Source: Azorinus chamasolen (lineage: Eukaryota; Mollusca; Bivalvia; Cardiida; Solecurtidae). Taken from it: a DNA stretch of 64,000 nt. Below are positions 19,901 to 34,900 of the stretch, in pieces. The stretch's first letter is position 1, and each line of letters starts with the position of its first letter. A program made the position numbers and the translations under genes. Under the pieces are notes generated by a model, which ran no database searches, had not been told where the DNA came from, and saw only the letters and a program-made list of their open reading frames with translations. The DNA is taken from the NCBI GenBank assembly GCA_963576725.1, contig OY755243.1, positions 79,176,417 to 79,240,416 on the forward strand. Reading direction: 5' to 3'.

Positions 19901-22900
19901 AAGCACTTAAACTATGTCGCCAGAGCTAGCTCCCAGAAAGGAAAGTTTATAGAGCTTATATTGCTAACAGCCTAGATGTTACATTAATTTCCCTTCCAAG
20001 AAATCTTGACCTGAGATTTGGCCTGGGAAATAACCATGGGTAAGGCAGTTCCAATCTGGCAGTTGTCTACATCCAATCACTGCCACCAATTGTAACATGC
20101 ACCTTGGTAATCTTTGGTGGTCACCCATCCAGTCAGTTACTGCGCAGTCTATTGCTTAACCTCACAATATTTCTAAGCACTTATACCATGTCGCCAGAGC
20201 TAGCTTTCAGAAAGAAGAGTTTATAGAGCTTATATTACTAACAGCCTAGATGTTGCATTACTTTCCCCTCGAGAAATCTTGACCCGAGATTGGGCTTTGG
20301 AAATAATTGTGGGAAGGCAATTCCAGTCCGTCATTTGTCTTCATCACTCTGCTGCCACCAATTGTAATGTGTATCATTGGCAATCCCTGGCAGTCATCTA
20401 TCCGGCCAGTAACCAAGCAATGCATTGTTTAATCCTGCAACTTTTCCAAGCACTTAAACCACGTCGCAAAGAGCTAGCTCCCTGGCAAGGAGGGTTTATA
20501 GTGCTTATATACTTGACAACAGCCTCGCTGTTACAATGCTAATCAGATAAACTGGTTCTTAACAGATGGCCAATGTCTGATCTGGGTCTTCTCTTTTTGC
20601 AGATGCGTGAAAAAGATTTATATGAATGAAAGGGTTAACAAAACATTTTTTATTAATTTCTGTCAATATTTTGCAGGGGACAAATTACCAATTACTAAGG
20701 TGCATGACTTCAGCCAGGATGAGATTACAGCTGTTCGCTCAGATCTCTTGTCCTGGTATAGAAAAAACAAGAGAGATTTGCCATGGAGGAAGAACGCATG
20801 TATAACAGATCCCAACCAGAGAGCATATGCAGGTACATATACTGTTTTCTTACCTCTAGACCCTGACCCAGTTTCAGTTGATGCCTATGCAACTTTAGAT
20901 GATGGTGAATTTTGTTTTCCAAACAGTATAATGGGAGACACAAATAGATATGTTTATAAATTTGTCATCCAACCAGAAATTGTTGTCTTGTTCAGATGTT
21001 ATTGAAATATTGTAGGACTAGAATAAAAGATACCAAGGCATGGGTCGAGCTTAGCTCTTGAGAATTGGCAAAATGCTAGTGAAAATTGGAAATAGCGAAA
21101 AAAAAATTGGAGTACATATTTTGGTGGATATATTTCAAACATAAGATTGTATATACGCTCTGAATAAATGATGCATAAGCGACTGTGCACGATTTATTTA
21201 TTGTGTCCCCGGCATTCCGCCTTTTTATAATGCAAACGGTGTGCTGGAACGAGAACTAGTGTATTGCCTAGCAACCACATTAGGATAGGGGATGCTGAGT
21301 CTAGCATTGCGAGGCTACAATGTTGTCCTCGTCTACGAAGAAAAATGACTGATTTCTTTAAAACCCGAATAATTCATCTCAGAAGAGAAAGGCTAATGAT
21401 AAGTGCCAGTTCGTCCTGGACTGCCATTTCGTTGCCAAGTGCTTTAATGACCATTAACTGAGATGAAATTACCAGTCATAAATTGGTTTTGCCAATAAAA
21501 AGTTAAGTTCAAACCCAGCAGGCCTAGTTGTGAAAACTTCATTACCGATATTCTGTCATTATCGCTTTATTACGTGAATATTCAGTGCATTAACCCTTTA
21601 CTCCATAAATACGCCTTTGTACGCCTTTGCAGACAGAGTAGATTCAGATCAGACGGCTTCTAGAGGAGCCGTCTGATCAAGACCTGTTCTGTTTGCTTAT
21701 GGAATAATATAGATCTGATTCTGTAGTTTTTACATTGGCAAAAGTCTCATGTGTTAATATGCCATTTTAAAAATTAATCTAATTAATATTCATGATGTCA
21801 TCATTTCTTACATGAATATTCATGGGGTAAAGGGTTAAGCAACCACCTGCTTTTTAAGTCTATGTTCAATAAACGAATGGATACTTAGGACAGGTTGTAC
21901 TGTATAGTATGTCTTCATTTCTATTACAGTGTGGGTGTCTGAAATTATGTTGCAGCAAACGCAGGTGGCAACTGTCATTGATTACTACAACAAGTGGATG
22001 AAGGTAAAATACTGAGAGATTTGTGATTACCCCTTCCTTAATATAAATATGTTTTAATGCATCTGCAAACAGAGTAGACACAGATCAGATGGCTCCTATA
22101 GGAGCCGTCTGATCAGGGTCTGCTCTGTTTGCTTATGGAATTTAATAGATATGTTTCTTTATTTTCTAATATGGCTACAATGTTCCACCTTCCATATTTC
22201 ATTAATATAACTGTTTTGTTCATGAATATTCAGTAGGTAATGAAATTTGGAATAAATATAGAACAGGGAAATGGATAACCATTGTAAGCAGTTTGGATGG
22301 TGATGAGATGCAGAATAAGTCGTCATCTCATTAGTATGTCTAGACTGTTTTGCTTTCTGGTATTTAACCATTAACCCATTACCTCATAGGCTATTTTAGA
22401 TACAACCTTTTTGAATTAAGCTACTGAAAAGGAGCATTAATTTGAGAAAAGGAAAATTTTAGAATTTTGTAGTTTGAAACCATTGTGATAAATAAAGCAT
22501 TTGCTCCTAGGAGCAAATGCTCTATTTATCACAATGGTTTCAACAGGTGACTTTTACAGAGGTGTCAAAAGGCATCAATATGAGGGAATGGCTTAAGAAA
22601 ATTCCACTTTGAAGTTGAAGTAGAAGAAAATTTTACTTTTACTCCATGAATAGTCATGTAAGAAATAATGACATTGTGAATATTTATTAGACACATTCTT
22701 AAAATGGCATATTAACACGGGAAAGTTTTGCCATTGCAGAAACTGCTGCACAGAATCGGATTATATTGCTCCATTAGTAATAAGAGCAGACCTTGATCAG
22801 ACATCTCTGATCTGAGTCTACTCTGTTTGCAAAAGTGTTAAAAGGTGTATTATGCATTAAAGGGTTAACTTAGGTAAAACATTTAACCTGTTTCCTGTTA

Positions 22901-25900
22901 CTGACGCCTTTTTGCGCCTCTGTAAAACATATTTGACCTATTTCCTGTTACTGACGCCTTTTTGCGCCTCTGTAAAACATATTGATTGAAACCATGGTGA
23001 TAAATAAAGCATTTGCTCCATAGGAGCTAATGCTCTACATGTATTTATCACAATGGTTTCAAAGCTACACAATTCTAAAATTCTCCATTTCTATAGTTAA
23101 TGCTCCTTTTCGGTAGATTAATTCAAAGAGATTGGGTCTAAAAATAGTCTAGGAGGGAATTAATTAACCATTATCCTACCATAAATATGTCTGCTGAAAC
23201 TCCGACCTGTAGCAATCATTCATATTAGTTCGGCAAATTTGCTTGTTTTTTCTTGGTACTCAATAGAATAATCTCCTCATGGCAATTGGAATAGCACCAA
23301 CACGATAAAGTTTGACTGAGAAAAAACAGGTTTTGATAGATGAGTAAAGCTCTAATAAAACTTGATAAACTTTGTCTTTGTTTGGTTTCAGAAATGGCCA
23401 ACACTACAAACCCTTGCTGCTGCTACTTTAGAGGTGAGACTACACCACACTGTTCTGAACTAATTAGTGACTCCCAATACACGTACTATTAATCCTTCAC
23501 TCCATGTATGTTCATGGCAAACAATACCCATTATGAGAATTAAGTTATCATCTTTTATAACGAGCAAATACACAGCTATGCCAAATAGTATAAAATCAGA
23601 TCTAAGTCATTCTATAAGCAAACACAGCAGACCTTGATTAGATGGCTCCTGTAAGAGTTAAATATTTGTTTCTTGAGGAAAACCCTCTCCTAAATATAAA
23701 CATGTGTTCATGCATTTGCAAACAGAGTGGCCCCAAATCAGACAGCTCCTATAGGAGCAGTCTGATCAGGGTCTGCTCTGTTTGCTAATGGAATTCGATA
23801 GATCCGTTTCTTTACTTTCTAAAATGGCTACAATGTTCCACCTTCTATATGTCATTACAACTATTTGTCTATGAATATGCAGTAGGTATTGATATTTGGA
23901 ATAAACATTGCACGGGGAAAAAGGTTAACTTCATGTTTACCCTTTACTTGAATATTTATGCAAGACTCCAATAATTATGAATATTGATTTATTCATGCAA
24001 TAAACCTTATCCAGCTGTTCTCAGATTTGGATCTGGTTCAATTCTGACGACGTCAGAATCGATTAACTCTTCCGCTGCCAAATTTTGTTGTGTGCAAACT
24101 TTGTCATCTGCTACAATATTCATTTCTTAATTTTTGTTTAAAAAAACAGTAACAAACAGTTTGGATCCTGATGAGAAGCCGAGTTACTCGGCGTCTCATC
24201 TGGATCGAAACTGTTTGCATAGGTAATCACAGCGAAAGAGTTGAGCTATTTAAAAACTATTGACCCAGTACCAAACAGCTTAGATCTTGATGAGACATTG
24301 AGTTGCTAGTCATCTCATCTAGAGCCAAGCTGTTTGGTTATTTTTAGACACAACCTCTTTGAATAAATCTACCGAAAAGGACCATTAACTAGAGAAAAGG
24401 AAAATATTAGAATTTTGTAGTTTGAAACCATTGTGATAAATAGAGCATTTGCTCCTTTAGGAGCAAATGCTCTATTTATCACAATGGTTTCACAAAGTGA
24501 CTTTTACAGAGTCGTCAATATGAGGGAATGGGTTAAGTACCAGTAAGGGTAAAAATTATGAAATGGTGAAAATATTTTGCCATGGCAAAAGTAGAAAAGC
24601 ATGTTTGTAACATGCATGTATAAACAAACAGAAAACCCAGGTAAGACAGCTACTACTGTCTGGGTCTACATTGTTTGCGAAGGATTGAAAAGGCGGGATT
24701 ATGGAGTAATGGGTTATTTACATGTGTAACAACTACTGAGGTCACATTTGTGCTGGGTTCTTTCAGGAAGTGAATGAGATGTGGGCGGGGCTTGGTTACT
24801 ATTCCAGAGGAAGACGTCTCTATGAAGGAGCCAAAAAGGTAACCAGTTTACTTGACGTCTAAGTGTAAATCCTGCTGGCTTGAATTTTGTGCTTCATTAA
24901 CCCTTTTCTTCATATAAACATATTTTGCAAAGAGAGTAGACCCAGATCAGACTGCTCCTATAGGAGCCGTGTGATCAGGGTCTGCCCTGTTTGTAAATGG
25001 AATTTGAAAGATGCGTTTCTTTACTTTCTAGAATAATTACAATGTCTACCTTCCATATTTTGTTGTAACTATTCTGTCCATGAATATTCAATAGGTATTA
25101 AAATTTTTATATAAAAGTAGAACAGGAAAATAGTTAAGAGCTATTTAATAGACATTTCACGCTTATGGTGACAAGTTCTGTTTAGTAAATATCTCGGTTA
25201 TGGAGGGTTTCGTTTCCTTAATCTACGGCATTATCCATTTAATGATATTTCAATAGATTTTTTTAACATTAGCAATATGAATGGGCAAAGCAGTAAATAA
25301 AGATGCATATTCAGATACATAATCATCATTTCTCCACTAAACTCTATGTTGTGACCACTCTTTAGAATCGTCTCGAAAAGATCGAGGAATATGGAAGCTA
25401 TTCTTGAAAATGAACAACTTAAAGAGTGGTCGCAACGTAGAGTTTGGTTGAGAAATAAAGGAACTATTCTTTAAGATATTTCAGTTTACCCATCTTATCT
25501 TTGTCTCTGAATGGATATTGTCATTTAATGAGGTTTGTGTTCTTCATACGTAAAGGTAGTTGAGGAGCTTGATGGGGAAATGCCAAAAACTGCAGAGAGT
25601 CTGCAGAAGGAGTTACCGGGAGTAGGGAAATATACAGCTGGAGCCATTGCTTCCATAGCATACAGTGAGGTGAGATTGTAAAGCATTTGGGGCGTTTTGA
25701 TTTTTGGAAATATAGGTACGAAATTATTAAGACATTAATGGAAAATAATAATTGAAAACCACACTTAAATGGAGCTTCTGTGTATTGGAAGTTTTTTCTC
25801 AAATTTGCAAGTAGTGCTTTACCTGTTTATGATGACCCCACCTTCTTCATCACCTTTAGTGATAGTTTGGTTTAACACACTATAGGAGCTGTCTGATCAG

Positions 25901-28900
25901 TCTGCTTTGTTTGCTTATAATATGATGTAGATCTGAACCTAAAGTTTTTGCAATGGCCAAAAATGCTTGTGTTTATAATATCATAAGAATCCTACTCATT
26001 AATATTCATGATATCATTATTTCTTACATGAATATTCATGGAGTAAAGGGTTAAGCTGTTCCTAACTTTAGCTCATTGGCATTCAGAGCTCCAGATAAGT
26101 AAATTAAAACACTTTCAAGAATAACTTCTTTATTTCTCCACCAAAGCCTAAGTTGTGACCACTCTACGAGACGATTCTAAAGAGTGATCATAACATAGAT
26201 TTTGGTGGAGAAATGACGATTTTAGTATTTGAGTATGCACCGTTATCTGTAGCTCTGGACATTGACTGAATGTAACAAATTTAAGCCACATTGGAAATAC
26301 ATGTATGCATACAAATAACCTTTTTCATTGTTCTGACAATAGTAGACAAAAGTAGATGTCTGTTCATTCAACGGAGTTTCTCTTTCAGAGAGCTGGCCTA
26401 GTAGATGGCAATGTTATCAGAGTCCTATGCCGCCTACGTATGATTGGAGCGGACAGTACAACACAAAAAGTCACAGATACCTTATGGTAAGATTTTTTTT
26501 AACCCTTTCCGTCATATAACGTGTTTTCACGCATTTGCAGACAGAGTAGACCCAGATAAGATGGCTCCTATAGGAGTCATCTGATCTGGGTCTACTCTGT
26601 AGGCTAATGAAACTTCATAGATTTGTTTCTTTAGTTTCTGAAATGGCTGCAATGTTCCACCTTCCATATTTCATTATAACTATTTTGTCCACGAATATGC
26701 AGTAGATATTGAAATTCGGAATAAATATAGAATAGAGAAAGCGTTAGAATTAAACTGCTGAGTTTTTGAATACTTATCATATGATCAACCATAATTATAG
26801 TGATAATCTGCATGTTAACCCCTTTCCTCATATTGACGCCTCTGTAGAAGTAACGTTTTGAAACCATTGTGATAAATAGAGCATTTGCTCCATAGGAGCA
26901 AATTCTCAATTTATCACAATGGTTTCAATACTATACAATTCTAAAGTTTTCCTTTTCTCTAGTAAATGCTTCTTTTCGGTAGATTTATTCAAAGACTTTG
27001 GATCTAAAAATAGCATATGAGGTAATGGTTTAACCTTTACCTAATAAATATTCATGTAAGGAATGTGTATGAACACATGTTTTTGGCCATGTCAGAATCT
27101 GTGGAATCAGATCTGAATTATTCCATAAGCAATTAGAGCAGACCCTAATCACATGGCTCCTGCATTTCCAAAGGTGTCAGAAGGCATTCTTTTCAGGTAA
27201 AGGGTTAAGATGATACTGAACTTGAATAATATCTTTCCCAAATTATTCTGTCTTTATAATATCTCATTCATTGTGCTGTATTTTAACTCTTTTTGGGAAA
27301 AAATCCTAGTAGACACTGAACTTTTATTTAAAATGCTAAAAATATACAAAAGTTAAAATGGGACCAAATAATGCTTTCCAAATAATTAAATTTTACATGC
27401 AAAAAAATTCTCAAATATTAAAATACATTTTCCCAGAATTGTCAGAAACATGCCTGGTTTGAATCGAGATGAGTTGCTGAGTAACTCATTATGCCATTAG
27501 GATACAAACTGTTTTACACTGAGACACTTTGATTTTAAAAAGAAATGGAAGTAAAATATTTAGATTTGTTTTCAGACTAATTTATAGTATTGACAGGATT
27601 AAGCAAGGTCTTAACCCATTCCCTCATAGGCTATTTTGAGACCCAACGTCTTTGAATTAATCCACCAAAAAGGAACATTTACTGGAGAAAAGGAAAAGTT
27701 TTAGATTTGTGTAGTTTTTAAATCATTGTGATTAGAGCATTTGGTCTATTAATCACAATGGTTCCAAAAAATGAATTTTATAGAGGCATCAAAAGGTGTC
27801 ATTATGAAGGAAAGGGTTAATGCATTATATGTATTGTTATGATCTTCCACAGGTCACATGCAAATGGTCTGGTGGATGCAGACAGCCCAGGGGATTTCAA
27901 CCAGGGACTCATGGAGCTGGGGGCTACAGTGTGCACACCCAAGACCCCTGATTGTAAACATTGCCCTTTAAGGGACCAGTGTAAAGCATATGCTCAGGTA
28001 TGGCAAAATGAATTACTGAGGTGGTGTATGAGAATTCTGCTTTAATTATTTACTTAATGAATATTCATGTAATATTTTATGAATATTAATTACCTTAAGT
28101 TTTATATGGACAAGGGAATAATAGATCAAGGCAGAAACTAGGATCAGATCTATTTTCTGTATTATCCCTTAACTCCATAAATACGCCTTTCAAATTCTAC
28201 GCCTCTGTAAAAGTCACTTCTTGAAACCATTGAGATAAGTAGAGCATTTGCTCCATAGGAGCAAATGCACTATTTATCACAATGGTTTCAATACTACACA
28301 ATTCTAACTTTTTCCTTTTCTCTAGTAAATGCTCCTTTTTGGTAGATTTAGTCAAAGAGGCTAAAAATAGCTTATGAGGGAATGGGTTAAGCAAATAGAA
28401 CAGACCCTGATCAGACAGTTCTTACAGAGACTGTCTGATCTAGCGTTTATTGTCTCATTAATATTCATGGACAGAATCAATAAAATAGACCATGGAAAGT
28501 GGATTTTTATCACCATGTGTGCACATCTACATTATCTCATATGCAGATGGCTCCTGTAGGGGCTGTCTGATCTGGCTCTACTCTGTTTGCAAATGCGTGA
28601 ACATGCATTTATATGAAGGAAAGGGTTTGTTAATGTTGACATTGGTCTTAATTTCAACCTGAGAATCACAGTTGCTAACCTTCACAAGGGCCCCAGTCTG
28701 ACCAAGGGTTGTGCTTCTATCAAGCATGTTGAAAGAGGGTTATGTCCCTTACAAAGTTTAAAAAACATTTATGCTTAGCTTTATTTTATGATGAATGAAC
28801 GTAACTATACTTGCAAGAGAAACTTAAATTTTTACTACAATACATGTATTTAGGTTATGATAGTATTAACCCTTTCCCTCATATAAACACCTTTTCACAC

Positions 28901-31900
28901 ATTTGCAAACAGAGTAGACCAAAATCAGGCGGCTCCTATAGGATCCGTCTAATCGGGGTCTGCTCTGGTTGTTAATGGAATTTGAAAGATCCGTTTTAGT
29001 ATCTTAAATGACTATACAGTTCTACTTTCTATATTTCATAACTATTTTATACATGAATATTCAATAGGTATTGAAATTTGGAATAAATATGGAAAGGGTT
29101 AAAGTACGAAAACAGATTATGCTAGACCTCTGCAGACAGTATAAACCCAGATAAGACAAGAGGAAGCCATGTGATTAGGGTCTGTACTGTTTGCCATGAA
29201 AATTATATTCTTCGGTGATAAATCTTGATACACCGCCGCCGTCACATAAATGCACCACGACAAATAGTGCAGTCCCAGATCAGACGCCACCTTTTCAGGG
29301 ACTTCACTATTTGTTTCAATCTCTATTTCTATATATGTGCTTTATTCCTTTGAAATTTGCATTTATTTATCTCATTTCCTTATTTTACTGAATGATTTAA
29401 CAAACTTGGATTGCAGACGACAATTAGAAATTTGGGGCCAAAAGGGTTAACTACTCTTCAGAAAGAGAGGAGCTAGTTTTAATCATTCAGCAGGTCAAGG
29501 GTTAAGTTTTATCTTAATAGGTGGAGCAACACCGGAGGCTGAACTCTGACAAGCTCTCCGTCAAATCAGAGGCCAACAATAACATTGTGGATATAGAATG
29601 CTGTAAGTTTACATCTACTGACAGATGTTCCAATTCTCTTTCCTCATTATTTTATTGTGTCACCTGACGAGAGGCAGTGTGTCACTTAGGGATCACTTTT
29701 CCGTCGTCTGTCTGTCTGACTGTCTGTCTGTCCGTCACACTTTCTTTTTTTGGCTGTAGTTTCTAAACTAATCATTATAGAGCTTTCAAATTTCACACGT
29801 GTCTTCCTCTCATTGAGGACCATTGATGTAATAAAGGTCCATGACTTTGCATGCAATATTTTTTGAGTTATTCCCCTTTGTTCTGATATTCGCACTCCAG
29901 CATATTAACAGTTTTTGTGTCAGTTGCGAGCAGGTGACACATGTGTTCCTCTGAACACTCTTGTTAAAAATATAATGTAAAGTTTTAAGACGAGAGCAAT
30001 AAATACACATGTATATTGAAATACTAAAACTCATTTTTCATAACCTGGGTAGGAATAACATCCAAGGCAGGATGTAACAATTTTGACTTGAAAATAAATC
30101 ATGTCTCAAAGTGAGTTGTATAATATTGGGGGGGGGGGGGGGGGGGGGGGGTTAAATAAATGGTCCTGTTAGACTATTTCTGTTAGACTATTTGTGTAAC
30201 AAAAACTGATATCAAAAGTTCTGAAATACTAGGTAAAAGAGTGTACCAAAAAATGTACGAAACTTACTCCATTGATTGTACATTATTTTTGTAAATTTCA
30301 TTGATTGTACATTATTTTTATAAATTTTCAAGTTTTCTGTTCCTAATAATGTTAAATATATTCACTGTTTTTAGCTCACCAGAGCACAAAGTGCTCAGGG
30401 TGAGCTTTTGTGATTGCCTGATGTCCGTCGTCCGTCGGCGTGCGTCGTCCGTCGTCAGTCGTCAACAATTTGAACCTTTAAAAATCTTCTCTGAATCTAC
30501 AGGGTTCTCAGCTTTCATCTTTGGCACATAGTATCATCTTTAGGTCCTCTACAAAAGTTATATAAATTATGGCCCTGGGGTCAAAATTGGCCCCGCCCAA
30601 GGGTTGCCTTGTTTTCAATAGAAACATATAGTAAAACTTTGAAAATCTTCTCCTCTGAAACCAGAAGGTTCTCAGCTTTCATATTTGGCACATAGCATCA
30701 TGTTCAGGTCATCTACAAAAGTTATATAAATTATGGCCCTGGGGTCAAAATTGGCCCCGCCCCAGGGGTGGGCAGTTTTCAATAGAAACAAATAGTGAAA
30801 TCTTTGAAAATCTTCTTCTCTGAAACTGGAAGGCTCTAAGCTTTCATATTTGGCACATGGCATCATGTTCAGGTCCTCTACAAAAGTTATATAAATTATG
30901 GCCCTGGGGTCAAAATTGACCCCGCCCCAGGGGTGGGCAGTTTTCAATAGAAACATATAGTGAAATCTTTGAAAATCTTCTTCTCTGAAACTGGAAGGCT
31001 CTCAGCTTTCATATTTGGCACATAGCATCATGTTCAGGTCCTCTACAACAGTTATATAAATTATGACCCCGGGGTCAAAATTGGCCCCGCCCCAGGGGTG
31101 GGCAGTTTTCAATAGAAACAAATAGTGAAATCTTTGAAAATCTTCTCCTCTGAAACTGGAAGGCTCTCAGCTTTCATATTTGGCACAGAGCATCATGTTC
31201 AGGTCCTCTACAACAGTTATATAAATTATGGCCCCAGGGTCAGAATTGGCCCCGCCCCAGGGGTAGGCAGTTTTCAATAGAAACAAATAGTGAAGTCTTT
31301 GAAAATCTTCTTGTCTGAAACTGGAAGGCTCTCAGCTATCATATTTGGCATAGAGCATTATGTTCAGGTCCTCTACAAAAGTTATATAAATTATGGCCCT
31401 GGGGTCAAAATTGGACCAGCCCCAGGGGTGGGCAGTTTCAATAGAAACAAATAGTGAAATCTTTGAATATCTTCTTCTCTGAAACTGAGAGGTTCTCAGC
31501 TTTCATACTTTGCACATAGCATCATGTTCAGGTCCTCTACAAAAGTTATATAAATTGTGCCTCTTGGGTCAAAATTAGCCCAGCCCCAGGGCAGGCTAGT
31601 TTTCTATAGAAACATATAGTTAAAACTTTGAAAATCTTCTCCTCTGATTGTCTGGTGAGCGCTTCAGGGCCATTCTGGCCCTCTTGTTTATTCAATTCAG
31701 TGACTCAGGAATTGTTTTCGAAATCTGTAGGGAATGTTCAGTAAATTTGTATTTTTTTGGATGTAACAAAAATCATTGAAAACGAATTCTTGTCAGATTG
31801 ACATAGCTATGTCCCTTATTGCATCAGCATACAATGCAGTTCTTTTCTCTAGAGGATACAATTACATTTTTTCTTGTATTCAGTGATGGACCGCTGTGAT

Positions 31901-34900
31901 CTATGTATTCCTGAGACAGCTATATATGATACCAGGTAGTTATTTGGATTTCTTGATTAACATATGAACTGCCATCTTTGGCAAGGCGGATCACTTTTGC
32001 TCATTGTCAGGAGGTAGTAATTTTGTATCACATATACATTAAAGCCTCTCTATAACAGAGTTAATTAGCTGGTATTTAGGGCAGGTGGCTGCTTAAATCA
32101 AGGTGAAAGTAAAACAGAACGCTCCTCTGTTTTACTTTCACCTTGCTTTAAGCAACCACCTGCCTTTAACACAAAATACTTGATGTAATTTAGTGGCCGT
32201 TAAGGAGAGGTTTTACTGTAGCTGGATTGAAGTTACAAGAGAGGTTTAAATCAAAGAACCATTAACCCATTCACTCCTACTGACGCCTCTATAAAAGTCA
32301 TTTTTCGAAACCATTGTGATAAATAGAGCATTTGCTTCATAGGCTTGAATGAGTTCGATTTTCAGAGGATCTGAAATGGGGAAACACTATTTTCTTTGAC
32401 AATGTGGTGGTGTGGGGTGTGTGAGCTTATTCACTAAAGTCTTAATTGCCATATGCTATTATAAAAATTCATAGACCTGACTTAACAGTTTCTACCAATA
32501 CCAGAAAATTTTCTAGAGATATGCCATTATAATAATTCATCTAATGAATATTCATGATGTCAGTGATTAAGCAGAAATAAGTTTTTACCACAAAATGCAG
32601 GTGTAAAAATTCAAGAAATAACTGTTCTGTAATTCAGTCTAGGTGTGATGAACTATCCACGGAAGGGCAAGAAGAAAGCAGCTCGTGAAGAGAGGACCTT
32701 GGTTGTGGTTATATGTAGAAAATGTGGCTCAGAGGATCAGTATCTCATCATGCAGAGACCCGAAACAGGTGAGATGGTTCAGAGTTCAATAAGGTCTGTA
32801 TTCAAATACTAGAATAAAGGCACATTATTATTCTGATACTGAAATCATCATTTCTTCACTAAACACTCTATTGCGAACAAAGAGACGATTCTAAAGAGTA
32901 GGGGTGAAACGATTCAAAAAAATTCGATTCGATTCGATTTCGATTTTTTACAACACGATTCGATTATTTTCGATTCGATTCGATTTAAGATTTTAATAAA
33001 AAGAATGCACTATGTAGAATAAATCCTGTGTATTAACAACTCTGAAAACAGACTGCTTGGACATATACAGGTGGTAAAAATCATAATAGCCTAGTCACAG
33101 ACAGATCTGACTTTAACAGCCAAACTTTTCTGCAGTTTGGTTTTGGAAGTTCTTTTTTATAACTGGTCACTAAAACCAAGCAAAATGGTAACACTAACGT
33201 AATCAGTCTTGGCTTATTGTCTAATTGACTAAACAGCCTAACTCTGTAGAACATGTAAGATTTTCTGAAAAAAAAATTTGAGCACTTGGAGATGTTATGT
33301 CTCTCTTCATCTGATACAGATAGCTATCAGTAGATGCGATATCGTAGCTGTAAGACTGATAATGACTAGCGTCCAGTTTATTTATTATTCTACTTAGGAA
33401 TAGAGCTACGTTATCGTATCTAAGCTATCAGTTGAAGAGAGATATGACATCTCCCTGTCTCAGAGCAAAACGCACTACACATTGCTGCGAGTATATTTTA
33501 GCCAGTTATCAATACACAGCTTCATAAATTTTCATCATACACAAATTTGCAACCAAGTTTACTGGAAGAAGACGAAATGTAAATTGCAATACCGTGTTTC
33601 CGTTCCATATGATTTGACAGATTTGTCGTATTTCCTGTGTTGCAGAGAATATTTGTAAAATAATCTTACATGTTGGTTTATTTGTGTTGTTGCTCTCGCG
33701 AAATCTGAAATCTCCACATTTTGGAGCGATAGTTTTTCGGGGTAGCACGTAGATTGACAGCTTCAGCACCCGACATTTTGAGAGAACACAAAGACGCTTG
33801 AATAAAGCGCCCAGACGATCTGACTAAGTGCAACGATTGCAACGTGTTATTTGATTGGCTAAAACAGTTGGCCTTCATCCAATCGATTTGGGTCTATCAG
33901 AATTCGATGAGTATGTTTGTTTTGACAGCTCTAATGCGGGAAAGCAAGTATTTTGACTTTCACAGCGAATTTTCATATGTTAGTTTCATTTCGCTACCAA
34001 TCATTAAGAAACAAGCCTTTTATAACAAAAATCGAATCGAAAATGAGACCTGTTGAACCGAATTGAACCGAACCGAATCGAGGGCAAAAGATCGCGGTTC
34101 AATTCACATCGCGATTAATCGTTTCACCCTTACTAAAGAGTGGTCACAACATAGAGTTTGTTGAGAGAAAAAGGAGCTACTTTTGAAAATGGTCACCACA
34201 ATCACTATCCACCATCACTATTCATCACCACTATTCCCCAAAACTATCCACCATCATTATTGACCATCACTATCCATCACAACTATCAATATTCACCACC
34301 ATTATCCACTGCCTATTCACCACCACCATTTATTAACCACCACTATTCACTACCACTATCCACCACTACTATCACTATCCATAATCACTATGTACCACCA
34401 CTATCCACCTATATCCACCATTGCTATCTTTACACATATCACTATTCACCATCACTCACTGTTCACCACTATCCCATTCACCATCACTGTCCCCCATGAC
34501 TATTCACCACTACTACCACTATCCACCATCACTATCAACCACCACTAATCACCATCTGTCCATCACTATCAGCTATACACTACAGTGCTCCCTCTCTACA
34601 ACGACACCCTTTGGGATACGAAGATTGTATGTGTTGTTCAGAGGGAGTTGTTATAGGGAGGGAAAATCAAACATAATTAGCTTGTTTGCAGATCCCCTGA
34701 TAATGTTTATTTCGAGAACTAAAACCGTTATGCCTCTATCAAACCCTATGTTGTGACAACTCTTTAGAAACGTCACAAAGTGACGATTCTAAAGAGTGGT
34801 CACAACATAGGGTTTGATGGAGGCATAAACAAAATACGATGGGAAAAAGTTGTTTCTGGAGCCTTGTTGTTTCGGAAACAGTGGCATGCGTTGTTGTAAG

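Noticed and set aside
30672..30956. A 94-codon - strand frame in HN1
   Set aside because: It is encoded by the 165-bp tandem units and repeats itself; other units contain stops.
33509..34056. Short frames in the hAT-type element at 32899
   Set aside because: None shows a BED finger, catalytic motif or dimerisation segment, so I do not call a transposase there.
34158..34756. Two overlapping + strand frames rich in His, Tyr, Ser and Pro
   Set aside because: They come from the CCACCATCACTAT minisatellite and have no conserved features.
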